DNA of 64,000 nucleotides from an uncultured Pelagibacteraceae bacterium (lineage in GTDB: Bacteria > Pseudomonadota > Alphaproteobacteria > Pelagibacterales > AG-422-B15). The position numbers were made by a program, and so were the translations under genes. The notes under the pieces are model-generated. The model ran no database searches and was not told the origin of the DNA. It was given only the letters and a program-made list of their open reading frames with translations. Positions within the stretch are counted from its first letter, which is position 1, and every line of letters starts with the position of its first letter. Positions 29,355 through 37,194 of this stretch are shown here, piece after piece. The stretch spans positions 187,023 to 251,022 of the forward strand of contig CABYZG010000001.1 of assembly GCA_902523455.1 (NCBI GenBank), in the 5' to 3' direction.

Positions 29355-30779
29355 ATGCAAAATCTACAAAAATTTTATATTGATGGTCAATGGATAGCGC
29401 CACAATCTAGTAAAAAAATGCCAGTTGTAAATCCAGCCACAGAGGAAGTTATCGGTGAAGTCATATTAGGTAATGAAGAAGATGTAAATATCGCAGTAAA
29501 GGCTGCCAAAAATGCATTTATGAGTTTTTCAAAAACTTCTAAAGAAGAGAGAATGAATATTTTGAAAAATATACGAAAAATTTCAGAAGAAAGATTTGAT
29601 GAATTAGCTGATGCTATGACAATGGAGATGGGTGCACCAAGAAAAATGTCACGTGAAGCCCAAGCTGATGCAGCTATAGGTCATTTGGATGGTTTTATTA
29701 GTGCATTAGAAAAACATGAAGAAAAAATTGAGTTATCCAATACAGATATTTTATTAAAAGAACCAATTGGAGTATGTGGTTTAATCACTCCATGGAATTG
29801 GCCAATAAACCAAATCACATTAAAAGTTTTGCCAGTCATTGCAACCGGCTGTACTTGTATTTTAAAACCATCAGAACATACGCCATTATCAGCAATGGTT
29901 TATGCCGAAATACTTGATAAAGCTGGTGTCCCTGCAGGTGTATTCAATTTAGTTCATGGTGATGGCGAGGGTGTGGGCATAGCCATGTCAAGACATCCAG
30001 ATATTGAGATGATGTCGTTTACCGGCTCTAAAAGAGGCGGAAAGTCGGTTACAATAGAGTCTGCTGAAACTGTCAAAAAAGTTACACTTGAGCTTGGAGG
30101 CAAGTCACCAAATTTAGTTTTTGCAGATTGTGATCTTGAGGAAAAAGTAACCGCATCTGTAAATGAATGTATGTTTAACACTGGCCAATCATGTGACGCT
30201 CCTACCAGATTACTGGTTGAAAAAAAATGCTACGATCAAGTCGTTACAATAGCAAAAAAGGCGGCTGAAGAAATAAAAGTTGGAGACCCACAAGAGGATG
30301 GAGATCATCTAGGACCTTTATTTGATAAAATCCAATTTGATAGAGTTCAAAACATGATTCAGGTAGGAATAGATGAAGGTGCCGAACTGCTTGTTGGTGG
30401 ATTGGGTAAACCTGAGGGGTTAGAAAAAGGTTGGTTTACTAAACCAACTATATTCATAAATGTTAATAACAGCATGCGAGTAGCTCAAGAAGAGATTTTT
30501 GGCCCCGTACTCGTAATAATTCCATTTGAAGATGAAAAAGAAGCTATTGAAATAGCTAATGACACACCTTACGGACTTGCTGCATATTTACAAACAGGCG
30601 ACACTGAAAGGGCAGAAAGAGTTTCAAGACAACTTAGAGCTGGCGGTGTACATGTAAACGGAGGCGGTTATAACTACGGCTCTCCTTTTGGCGGTTATAA
30701 AGAGTCTGGAAACGGCCGCGAAGGCGGTGATATGGGGCTTGAAGATTATCTTGAAACAAAAGCATTACATATTGCTTAA
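29355..30779 (+). CDS. NAD(P)-dependent aldehyde dehydrogenase
   Basis: A 474-residue ALDH-superfamily enzyme: GLITPWNWPINQ, general-base Glu246 in ELGGKSPN, catalytic Cys280 in NTGQSCDAP, and EEIFGPVL. The C-terminal NGGGYNYGSPFGGYKESGNG is complete. ALDH substrates cannot be read from motifs. Position suggests trimethylaminobutyraldehyde (giving gamma-butyrobetaine for the dioxygenase) or betaine aldehyde (after choline oxidation by a GMC enzyme). It heads the plus-strand operon of the island and is divergent from the carnitine operon. Confidence 0.85.
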   Translation: MQNLQKFYIDGQWIAPQSSKKMPVVNPATEEVIGEVILGNEEDVNIAVKAAKNAFMSFSKTSKEERMNILKNIRKISEERFDELADAMTMEMGAPRKMSREAQADAAIGHLDGFISALEKHEEKIELSNTDILLKEPIGVCGLITPWNWPINQITLKVLPVIATGCTCILKPSEHTPLSAMVYAEILDKAGVPAGVFNLVHGDGEGVGIAMSRHPDIEMMSFTGSKRGGKSVTIESAETVKKVTLELGGKSPNLVFADCDLEEKVTASVNECMFNTGQSCDAPTRLLVEKKCYDQVVTIAKKAAEEIKVGDPQEDGDHLGPLFDKIQFDRVQNMIQVGIDEGAELLVGGLGKPEGLEKGWFTKPTIFINVNNSMRVAQEEIFGPVLVIIPFEDEKEAIEIANDTPYGLAAYLQTGDTERAERVSRQLRAGGVHVNGGGYNYGSPFGGYKESGNGREGGDMGLEDYLETKALHIA

Positions 30780-30804
30780 AATTTAATTCAAAGCAGTAAA
30801 ATTT

Positions 30805-32745
30805 ATGGAAAAATTACTGTGGCAAGCCTCCGAAAAAACACGAAAACAATCGAACTTAATTAAATACCATCGTTATCTTAAAAAAAGCTACTCAATAAAT
30901 TTTGATTATGAATATGACTCTTTATTCAACTGGAGTATAGCAAAGCCTAATTTATTTTGGACGAGTCTTTTGAGTTATTTAGATATAAACTATAGTGGCA
31001 ACGAAAAACCTGCTATTAGTGAAAGTGAAAATATTTATGACAAGAAATTTTTTCCAAACTTAAAGCTTAGCTATAGTGAAAATATCATTAATAATTTAAA
31101 TTCTATTCCTATACTCTATGTAAATGAAATTGGATTTAAAAAATATTACAGGAAAGAAGAAGTTGTTCATAAAGTAAATTTAGTCGCTAAATATTTGAGA
31201 TCTATTGGTGTTAAAAAGGGTGATAGAGTTGTAGGTATTGTAACTAATAATGCGGAAACATTGATTTCATTTCTTGCAGTAAATTCAATTGGTGCGGTAT
31301 GGTCTTCTTGTTCACCAGATTTTGGTGAGCAGGCTATATTAGATAGGTTTAGTCAAATAGAGCCCAAAATTTTATTTTATTCCAGCAACTACATGTATGG
31401 AGGAAAGAAATTTGAAATTTTAGAAAAAATAAAAAATGTTGAGAGTAAGCTTAATACATTGGAAGTGTCCATATGCATTGATTATTCTCAAAAAGATAAA
31501 AGTTTTATCGATGAAAAATTAAATTTTTTTGAAGAAAACAATAGAGAATTGAATGAGCTCTCTTTTGAAAGATGTCAGTTTAATGACCCAATGTATATAT
31601 TGTATTCCAGCGGTACAACTGGAAAACCAAAATGTATTGTACATAATACTGGAGGTCCATTAATCCAACATTTAAAAGAACAGCAACTTCACTGTGAAAT
31701 TTGTGAAGACGATAAGCTTTTCTATTTTACTACTTGTGGATGGATGATGTGGAATTGGCTTATTTCAGGTCTTGCTTCTAAGGCAACAGTTGTTCTTTAT
31801 GAGGGGTCTCCTTTTTTTCCGCAACAGGACTCACTTTTTAAGGTGGCGGAAGAAGAGGAAATTACTTGTTTTGGCACAAGCGCAAAGTTTATCGATGCGC
31901 TAAGAAATAGCCAAATTCAAATTTCAAATAAATATAAACTATTAAAATTAAAAACAATTTTAAGTACTGGATCACCACTAGTTAGTGAGAGTTTTAATTA
32001 TGTTTATAGCAATATTAAGCAAGACGTACATTTAGCCTCTATTAGTGGTGGTACTGATATTGTTTCATGTTTTGTTGGAGGAGATCCAACCGGCGCAGTA
32101 TTTTCAGGAGAAATTCAATGTGAATGTTTAGGAGTTGATGTAGATATTTTTAATGAAGATGGGATTAGTACTCAGCAAAAAGGAGAATTAGTCTGTAAAT
32201 CAGCAATTCCTTCAATGCCAATTGGGTTCTGGAATGATGTTAATAAAGAAAAATATAAAAAATCATATTTTTCAAAGTATCCCAATATTTGGACACAAGG
32301 TGACTATGCAATCAAAACAGAAAATAAAGGTTTCATAATTTTTGGGCGCTCTGACTCAACTCTCAATCCTGGAGGTATTAGAATTGGTACCGCAGAAATA
32401 TATAGGTCCGTTGAAAAACTAGAAGATATCAATGAAGCTATTGTGGTTGGGCAAGAATGGAATGATGATGTCAGAATTATTTTATTTATAACCCTTAAAG
32501 CCAAAAGCCTTCTAAATGATAAATTAGTTTCTGATATTAAGGAAAATATTAAGAATTCAACCTCCATCAGACATGTGCCTGCGAAGATTATTCAAGTTAC
32601 TGATATTCCAAGAACTCGGAGTGGTAAGATAGCTGAATTGACTGTAAGAGATATTATAAATGGTAAAAAAGTTAAAAATATGGAGGCTCTTGCAAATCCA
32701 GAATGTCTTACAGAATATGAAAATATTGAAGAATTAGACTATTAG
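30805..32745 (+). CDS. Acetoacetyl-CoA synthetase (acetoacetate-CoA ligase)
   Basis: A 646-residue ANL-superfamily ligase with the P-loop MYILYSSGTTGKPKCIVH, the acetoacetate-ligase signature TTCGWMMWNWL, SISGGTDIVSCFVGG, and the C-terminal lysine region RTRSGKIAELTVRDI. It converts acetoacetate, ATP and CoA into acetoacetyl-CoA. Acetoacetate is the product expected from the BKACE encoded on the opposite strand, so this enzyme would recover the carnitine carbon backbone for central metabolism. It lies 25 bases after the ALDH gene and 16 before the next oxygenase gene. Confidence 0.9.
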   Translation: MEKLLWQASEKTRKQSNLIKYHRYLKKSYSINFDYEYDSLFNWSIAKPNLFWTSLLSYLDINYSGNEKPAISESENIYDKKFFPNLKLSYSENIINNLNSIPILYVNEIGFKKYYRKEEVVHKVNLVAKYLRSIGVKKGDRVVGIVTNNAETLISFLAVNSIGAVWSSCSPDFGEQAILDRFSQIEPKILFYSSNYMYGGKKFEILEKIKNVESKLNTLEVSICIDYSQKDKSFIDEKLNFFEENNRELNELSFERCQFNDPMYILYSSGTTGKPKCIVHNTGGPLIQHLKEQQLHCEICEDDKLFYFTTCGWMMWNWLISGLASKATVVLYEGSPFFPQQDSLFKVAEEEEITCFGTSAKFIDALRNSQIQISNKYKLLKLKTILSTGSPLVSESFNYVYSNIKQDVHLASISGGTDIVSCFVGGDPTGAVFSGEIQCECLGVDVDIFNEDGISTQQKGELVCKSAIPSMPIGFWNDVNKEKYKKSYFSKYPNIWTQGDYAIKTENKGFIIFGRSDSTLNPGGIRIGTAEIYRSVEKLEDINEAIVVGQEWNDDVRIILFITLKAKSLLNDKLVSDIKENIKNSTSIRHVPAKIIQVTDIPRTRSGKIAELTVRDIINGKKVKNMEALANPECLTEYENIEELDY

Positions 32746-32761
32746 TCATATATTTTCAATT

Positions 32762-33856
32762 ATGAAGCTAGATTTTGACTCAAAAGAATTAAGAGTATTT
32801 GATAAAGAGGAAATTTTTAAAATTCATCCCTTGTGGATACGGGAACGATCAACTGAAAAAGGGGAAGTTGATCAAAATTCTTTTCAAAGATTATATGATC
32901 CTGAAAAAATTAAACCAGATTTGCAAATAAAGAATGCTCAGCTACTAGCAGACAACAAAATACACGTAGAATTTTCTGATAACCATAGTGCAACTTATTG
33001 TTTAGATAAATTAATAACAGAAATTACAAGATCAAATGTCCTACCTCCAAAGATTTACTGGGATAAAAATGATGCTGAGTTAAAAAAATTTAGTTTTGTC
33101 TATGGAGCAAACGAAAGTCAGCAGCTGTTTGAAATTTTAAAATTTTATCATCAGTATGGTTACGTTGTAGTCGAAGATTTGCCAGCTAAGGATGGAGAAG
33201 TTGTAAAATTTGCTGAAAAAATTGGGTTTATTCGAGAAACTAATTTTGGAAAGCTATTTAATGTGAGGTCACAAAAACAACCTAATGACTTGGCTTATAC
33301 ATCCATCGAATTAGAGTCGCATACTGATAATCCCTACAGAAAACCTGTACCATCAATTCAATTTTTATTTTGTATTGAAAATAGTTGCAAAGGTGGAGAT
33401 TCCACAGTTGTAGACGGTTTCAAAGTTGCAGAGGATCTAAAAAAAGAAAATCCACAAGCTTTTAATATTCTAGTAAATACTCTAATAAATTATAAATTTG
33501 AAGATAATGATGCTATTTTAGAAAAAACTGGAAAAATTATAAAACTAAGTGCTAGAGGAGAACTCAAACAAATAAAATATAGTAATAGATTAGACTTTGT
33601 ATTTTACGATGAGCCAAAGGTTTTGGAAGAATTTTATGCTGCTAAAAGAGTTATGCATCAAATGATCAATTCAGATAAATATATATTACAATTTCATTTA
33701 GAGCCTGGTAACTTGTTAATTATGAATAATTACAGAACTTTGCATGGAAGAAGAAGCTACAATACATCTGAAGGAAGTCGGTGGCTTCAAGGGCTATATA
33801 TTGACCATGACTCTGCTGAAAGTAAATATAAACTCCTCTCTAAGGAAGTAGAATGA
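32762..33856 (+). CDS. TmpA-like or second BBOX-like 2-oxoglutarate oxygenase
   Basis: A 364-residue TauD/BBOX-family protein: iron ligands His187 and Asp189 in ESHTDNPYR and His328 in RTLHGRRSY, with Arg340 in GSRWLQGLYID for 2-oxoglutarate. The N-terminal domain has WIRERS instead of WLRDNC and lacks the Cys zinc ligands. It differs clearly from the paralogue at 26285. The next gene, overlapping by 4 bases, is an HD-domain protein resembling TmpB, so the best reading is TmpA, which hydroxylates 2-trimethylaminoethylphosphonate. Trimethyllysine or butyrobetaine oxygenase are alternatives. Confidence 0.7.
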   Translation: MKLDFDSKELRVFDKEEIFKIHPLWIRERSTEKGEVDQNSFQRLYDPEKIKPDLQIKNAQLLADNKIHVEFSDNHSATYCLDKLITEITRSNVLPPKIYWDKNDAELKKFSFVYGANESQQLFEILKFYHQYGYVVVEDLPAKDGEVVKFAEKIGFIRETNFGKLFNVRSQKQPNDLAYTSIELESHTDNPYRKPVPSIQFLFCIENSCKGGDSTVVDGFKVAEDLKKENPQAFNILVNTLINYKFEDNDAILEKTGKIIKLSARGELKQIKYSNRLDFVFYDEPKVLEEFYAAKRVMHQMINSDKYILQFHLEPGNLLIMNNYRTLHGRRSYNTSEGSRWLQGLYIDHDSAESKYKLLSKEVE

Positions 33857-34404
33857 AGACAGTCAAGTTTACCGAAATGAAAAAAGGGTCAAAAGAAGAT
33901 TACGAACTTTTGGCTGAATATGAAAAAAACTATGTAAATGAACTTCCTGATCGAATTTTGGAGTCATTAAAGAACTTAGATAATTCAGTGGATGGGTACC
34001 AAGTATCAAGACTCGAGCATTCTTTGCAATCAGCAACCAGGGCTGAAAAAGACGGGGCAGATGAAGAAATGATTGTTGCTACATTGTTGCATGATATAGG
34101 AGACAGTCTTGCTCCTTACAATCACAGTCAGCTCATAGCCGCTGTTTTAAGGCCGTATGTTTCTGAAAAGGTTCATTGGATTATGTTGCATCATGGCCTT
34201 TTTCAAGAATATTATTATGCTCATCATTTAGGCAAGGATAGAAATTCACGAGATAAATTTAAAGACCACCCATACTATCAAGATGCAATTGATTTTTGTG
34301 AAAAGTGGGATCAAAAATCTTTTGATCCTAATTATGAATCCTTCCCGTTAGATCATTTTGAACCAATGGTGAGAAGATTATTTTCTAAAGAGCCAAATTT
34401 TTAA
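33853..34404 (+). CDS. HD-domain protein, TmpB/PhnZ-like diiron oxygenase
   Basis: A 183-residue HD-domain protein. Candidate diiron ligands are His56 in RLEHSLQ, His80-Asp81 in LLHDIGD, His91, His113 or His114 in MLHHG and Asp153 in KWDQ. The LEHSLQ...AEKDGADEEMIVATLLHDIGD stretch is like PhnZ, which oxidatively cleaves C-P bonds. TmpB of this group turns the hydroxylated trimethylaminoethylphosphonate into glycine betaine and phosphate. The 4-base overlap with a BBOX-like oxygenase gene is the TmpA-TmpB arrangement. Annotators usually call such proteins phosphohydrolases; the context argues against that. The exact substrate is inferred. Confidence 0.65.
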   Translation: MKTVKFTEMKKGSKEDYELLAEYEKNYVNELPDRILESLKNLDNSVDGYQVSRLEHSLQSATRAEKDGADEEMIVATLLHDIGDSLAPYNHSQLIAAVLRPYVSEKVHWIMLHHGLFQEYYYAHHLGKDRNSRDKFKDHPYYQDAIDFCEKWDQKSFDPNYESFPLDHFEPMVRRLFSKEPNF

Positions 34405-35528
34405 GCTATCTTTTTTACAATTACATTTCCAACTGAATAGCCAGCTCCAAATGAACATATAATTGCTAAATCATTTTTATTTAATGATTTATTGTATTTA
34501 TGAAAGGCAATAATTGAACCAGCTGAACTTGTATTTGCATATTCATCCAAAACTACAGGTGCTAATTCTTTTGGGGCATCTTTTCCCAATACATACTTTG
34601 AAATTAAAACATTCATATTCTCGTTGGCTTGATGAAGATACATGCCTTTGAGATCATTGGCCGATAGGTTATTTTCTTCTAAATGAGATTTAATCAAGTT
34701 AGAAACTTCTGGAACAACTTCCTTAAATACTTTTCGTCCATTTTGATGAAATAATTTATCTGACTGACCAACGCCATCAGGTGATGAATTATTTAAAAAG
34801 CCATAATTATTTCTTATATTGTTTGAAAACTTAGTTAATAATCTCGTACCAATTATTTCATAAGAGTTTTCTCTAATATTTTCTTCATTAAGACGTTCTA
34901 AAATAACTGCAGTCGCAACGTCTCCAAAAATAAAATGACAGTCTCGATCTCTGAAATTTAAATGTCCGGTACAAATTTCAGGATTAATCATGATAGCAGA
35001 CTTTATACTCCCAGACTTTACCATGTCGAAGATAGTTTGAATTCCAAAAGTTGCTGATGAACACGCAACATTCATATCAAAAGCAAAACCTTTGATACCC
35101 AAAGCATTTTGTATTTCAATTGCAATTGCTGGATAGGCACGTTCAAGATTTGAACAAGCTACAATTACTGCATCAATATCATCTACATCTATATTTGAGT
35201 TTTTTATAGCATCTTTAGCTGCAATGACCCCCATTTCGGCCAAATTAGATAATTCTTCTTCTGACCTTTCTCTCAATTTAGGCCTCATAAAAGAAGTATC
35301 TAGAATTCCTGTTTTATTTTGTACATATCTTGATTTAACACCTGACGCTTTTTCTATGAATTCAACGCTGGATTTTTCCAAAGGTTGGGTTTTCCCATTT
35401 TTAATATCTTCTGAATTTATTTCATTAAATTCTTCAACATATTTATTGAATGATTGCACCAATTCCTCATTAGAGATTTTTTCCTTAGGAGTGTATAGGC
35501 CGGTCCCAGAAATTTGAACTTTAAACAT
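34401..35528 (-). CDS. Beta-ketoacyl-ACP synthase III-like (FabH-family) enzyme
   Basis: A 375-residue thiolase-fold enzyme with the complete KAS III triad: Cys156 in MNVACSSATFG, His in YLHQANENMN and Asn in YANTSSAGS. It is longer than FabH (about 320), with an insertion near residues 30-90, similar to the 374-residue Pseudomonas PA3286 type that takes medium-chain acyl-CoA. The substrate is therefore probably not the acetyl-CoA used by standard FabH. It ends on the same four bases (TTAA) as the TmpB-like gene. No link to the amine pathway is evident. Confidence 0.8.
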   Translation of the reverse strand: MFKVQISGTGLYTPKEKISNEELVQSFNKYVEEFNEINSEDIKNGKTQPLEKSSVEFIEKASGVKSRYVQNKTGILDTSFMRPKLRERSEEELSNLAEMGVIAAKDAIKNSNIDVDDIDAVIVACSNLERAYPAIAIEIQNALGIKGFAFDMNVACSSATFGIQTIFDMVKSGSIKSAIMINPEICTGHLNFRDRDCHFIFGDVATAVILERLNEENIRENSYEIIGTRLLTKFSNNIRNNYGFLNNSSPDGVGQSDKLFHQNGRKVFKEVVPEVSNLIKSHLEENNLSANDLKGMYLHQANENMNVLISKYVLGKDAPKELAPVVLDEYANTSSAGSIIAFHKYNKSLNKNDLAIICSFGAGYSVGNVIVKKIA

Positions 35529-35590
35529 ATTGGAAACTATAAAATTTAAGTAGGCGCTTTGACTAATTAACTTTTTTTTCTAATTATTAC

Positions 35591-35624
35591 AAAAAAAGAA
35601 AACTGACCCTAAAAAAAGGGCCAG
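35591..35624 (-). terminator. Rho-independent terminator of the small lipoprotein gene
   Basis: On the minus strand an 8-bp stem CTGGCCCT / AGGGTCAG (one G-U pair) with a T-rich loop is followed by TTTTCTTTTTTT. It starts 10 bases after the stop of the small lipoprotein gene. Such a clear terminator is rare in this window, where most convergent genes share their stops. Confidence 0.75.
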
Positions 35625-35634
35625 CTTCTAATAT

Positions 35635-35751
35635 TTATATTCCTGGAATATAAGGAACGCCATCACCTTTAATGGTTTCATTTATGCTTTGTAATGTAGT
35701 ACAAGCTGAAATCATAAAACTGAAAGCTAAAACTGTAAGAGTAGTACGCAT
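35635..35751 (-). CDS. Very small lipoprotein (38 residues)
   Basis: A 38-residue ORF with an N-terminal hydrophobic signal and lipobox ISAC (Cys17), then a mature part of only 22 residues starting CTTLQSINET and ending VPYIPGI. AGGAGA lies at good spacing before the ATG and a strong terminator follows the stop, so it has its own complete transcription unit. It resembles entericidin-like or similar short lipoproteins in layout only. Too short to assign a function. Confidence 0.72.
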   Translation of the reverse strand: MRTTLTVLAFSFMISACTTLQSINETIKGDGVPYIPGI

Positions 35752-35822
35752 GCTTTTTCTCCTATTTATTTATTGATACTATATTTAATTAAGTACTAAT
35801 TACAATTATTATGTTTAGAATC

Positions 35823-36071
35823 ATGAAATTCTATGTGTATATCATTGGCACAACCAATCCTAAGCCCAGAACATATGTTGGTTGGACCAATAATATTGAT
35901 AAAAGAATAAGGGCTCATAACGCCTCAAAAGGTGCAAAATACACTAGAGGTAGCAAATGGAAACTTCTGTATAAAGAGATTTTTGAGTCTAAATCAGACG
36001 CAATGAAAAGGGAAATTGTTTTAAAAAAAGATCGTAAACTCAGAACGCAACTTAGAAAAAAATTAGTTTAA
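35823..36071 (+). CDS. GIY-YIG domain nuclease-like protein
   Basis: An 82-residue UPF0213-type protein: FYVYIIGTTNPKPRTYVGWT is the GIY-YIG motif (here VYI...YVG), followed by RIRAHNASKGAKYTRG and AMKREIVLKK. These short single-domain proteins are predicted DNA nucleases with unknown targets. An ATG four codons upstream is an alternative start. It is divergent from the small lipoprotein gene and overlaps the 3' end of the convergent cupin gene by 9 bases. Confidence 0.85.
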   Translation: MKFYVYIIGTTNPKPRTYVGWTNNIDKRIRAHNASKGAKYTRGSKWKLLYKEIFESKSDAMKREIVLKKDRKLRTQLRKKLV

Positions 36072-36485
36072 GGTTCCGTATTCACTTCTTCCTTTTTTTC
36101 TTAGTCCGTAGGGACCAGCAATATAAATTGTAATTGGCTTAATACCTGGCTCTAAGTCAACCCGGTGCAAATTATCAGCACTTCTAAAACCTATATAAAA
36201 TTTTCCACGCCATTTTCTTTCTTCTTTGATGTTTGTCTCCCAGTAACCACCACTTAAAATAATTGTAATATATGGAAAGGGATGATTGTGTAGCCCAATT
36301 CCATGATCATTATCTAAAATATGATGAATAAGTATATTGAAAGGAAACCATTTTGGTCTTTTTCTAAATAGCAAATAATACCTGGCTGTCCATGGTTTTG
36401 CTAAATGATATTCTGGGTGTGAAGGGCCTCTGTCCATCACAACTTTTTTTCGTCCTAATTTCTCTAGTATCTTAAGAAAAAGCAT
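36063..36485 (-). CDS. Cupin-like protein
   Basis: A 140-residue protein with a cupin-like double-stranded beta-helix pattern: GLHNHPFPYITIILSGGYWE gives candidate metal ligands His-x-His and a following Glu, and LHRVDLEPG gives a later His. The open frame continues upstream through the tRNA-Arg gene, so the start was set at the ATG 23 bases beyond the tRNA. Function unknown. Confidence 0.65.
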   Translation of the reverse strand: MLFLKILEKLGRKKVVMDRGPSHPEYHLAKPWTARYYLLFRKRPKWFPFNILIHHILDNDHGIGLHNHPFPYITIILSGGYWETNIKEERKWRGKFYIGFRSADNLHRVDLEPGIKPITIYIAGPYGLRKKGRSEYGTLN

Positions 36486-36508
36486 GGTACCTGAAATATA
36501 ATATAGAT

Positions 36509-36585
36509 GCGTCCGTAGCTCAACTGGATAGAGCATCAGACTTCGGATCTGAGGGTTGAGGGTTCGAATCCTTCCGGGCGCACCA
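36509..36585 (+). tRNA. tRNA-Arg (anticodon TCG)
   Basis: A 77-nt cloverleaf including encoded CCA. The acceptor GCGTCCG pairs with CGGGCGC, the anticodon stem TCAGA / TCTGA encloses loop CTTCGGA, and the T loop is GGTTCGAATCC. Anticodon TCG reads CGA codons. The next gene starts 9 bases after the tRNA, so the two may share a transcript. Confidence 0.95.
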
Positions 36586-36594
36586 GAAAAAATT

Positions 36595-37194
36595 ATGAAG
36601 ATATATAAACCATTTGGACCAACAATAGGCAAAACAAAGCTCTCATCGAGAACAGTTACAAACTTAAACAAGTTTTCAGATCAAGTGTCAAAAAATAAGT
36701 CCTTATCTAAAAAGTATGATTATGATCATAGGCTCATAGGAAGTATGAAACAGCAGTTTAAAATACCAAATAAAATTTTAAAAGCTGGAATAGAAAAACA
36801 GATAATTAATTCAATAAAAGATTATTATAAGCAAACATTAAATATAAAAGTTAAGAAAATTAAAATTGAAAGGGCTTGGATAGTAAGTCAGTATGCTGGG
36901 GATTTTAATCCACCTCATTTACACAGAGGCAACATCAGTGGTGTGGGTTATTTAAAAATTCCCTCGTCTATACGATTAAATAAAGAAAAAGATTTAGCAG
37001 GTTTAATATCATTTTTTGATGGCCGTGTTTCTATGCCCAGGAACAGCCCTCCGCTAGTTAAGCACCGTGAAACATTTAAGCCTAAGGTAGGAGATTTGTA
37101 TATTTTCCCTTCTTTTTTAATGCATGATGTCCACCCTTTTAGAGGCGATGGTGAGAGAAGGTGTTTTTCTTTTAATGCATTCGTAGACGCTTAA
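36595..37194 (+). CDS. 2-oxoglutarate-Fe(II) oxygenase-like protein (PF13759/TIGR02466 type)
   Basis: A 199-residue protein with PPHLHRGNISGVGYLKIP as the iron-binding region and FPSFLMHDVHPFRGDGERR supplying the distal His and an Arg for 2-oxoglutarate. This fits the putative 2OG-Fe(II) oxygenase family of about 200 residues. Substrate unknown. The start was set at the first ATG after the tRNA-Arg gene. Confidence 0.75.
   Translation: MKIYKPFGPTIGKTKLSSRTVTNLNKFSDQVSKNKSLSKKYDYDHRLIGSMKQQFKIPNKILKAGIEKQIINSIKDYYKQTLNIKVKKIKIERAWIVSQYAGDFNPPHLHRGNISGVGYLKIPSSIRLNKEKDLAGLISFFDGRVSMPRNSPPLVKHRETFKPKVGDLYIFPSFLMHDVHPFRGDGERRCFSFNAFVDA

Noticed and set aside
36486..36671. N-terminal extension of the cupin gene and upstream start of the 2OG oxygenase gene through the tRNA-Arg region
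   Set aside because: Both frames stay open across a well-formed tRNA, but coding across it is unlikely, and suitable ATG codons exist just outside it.
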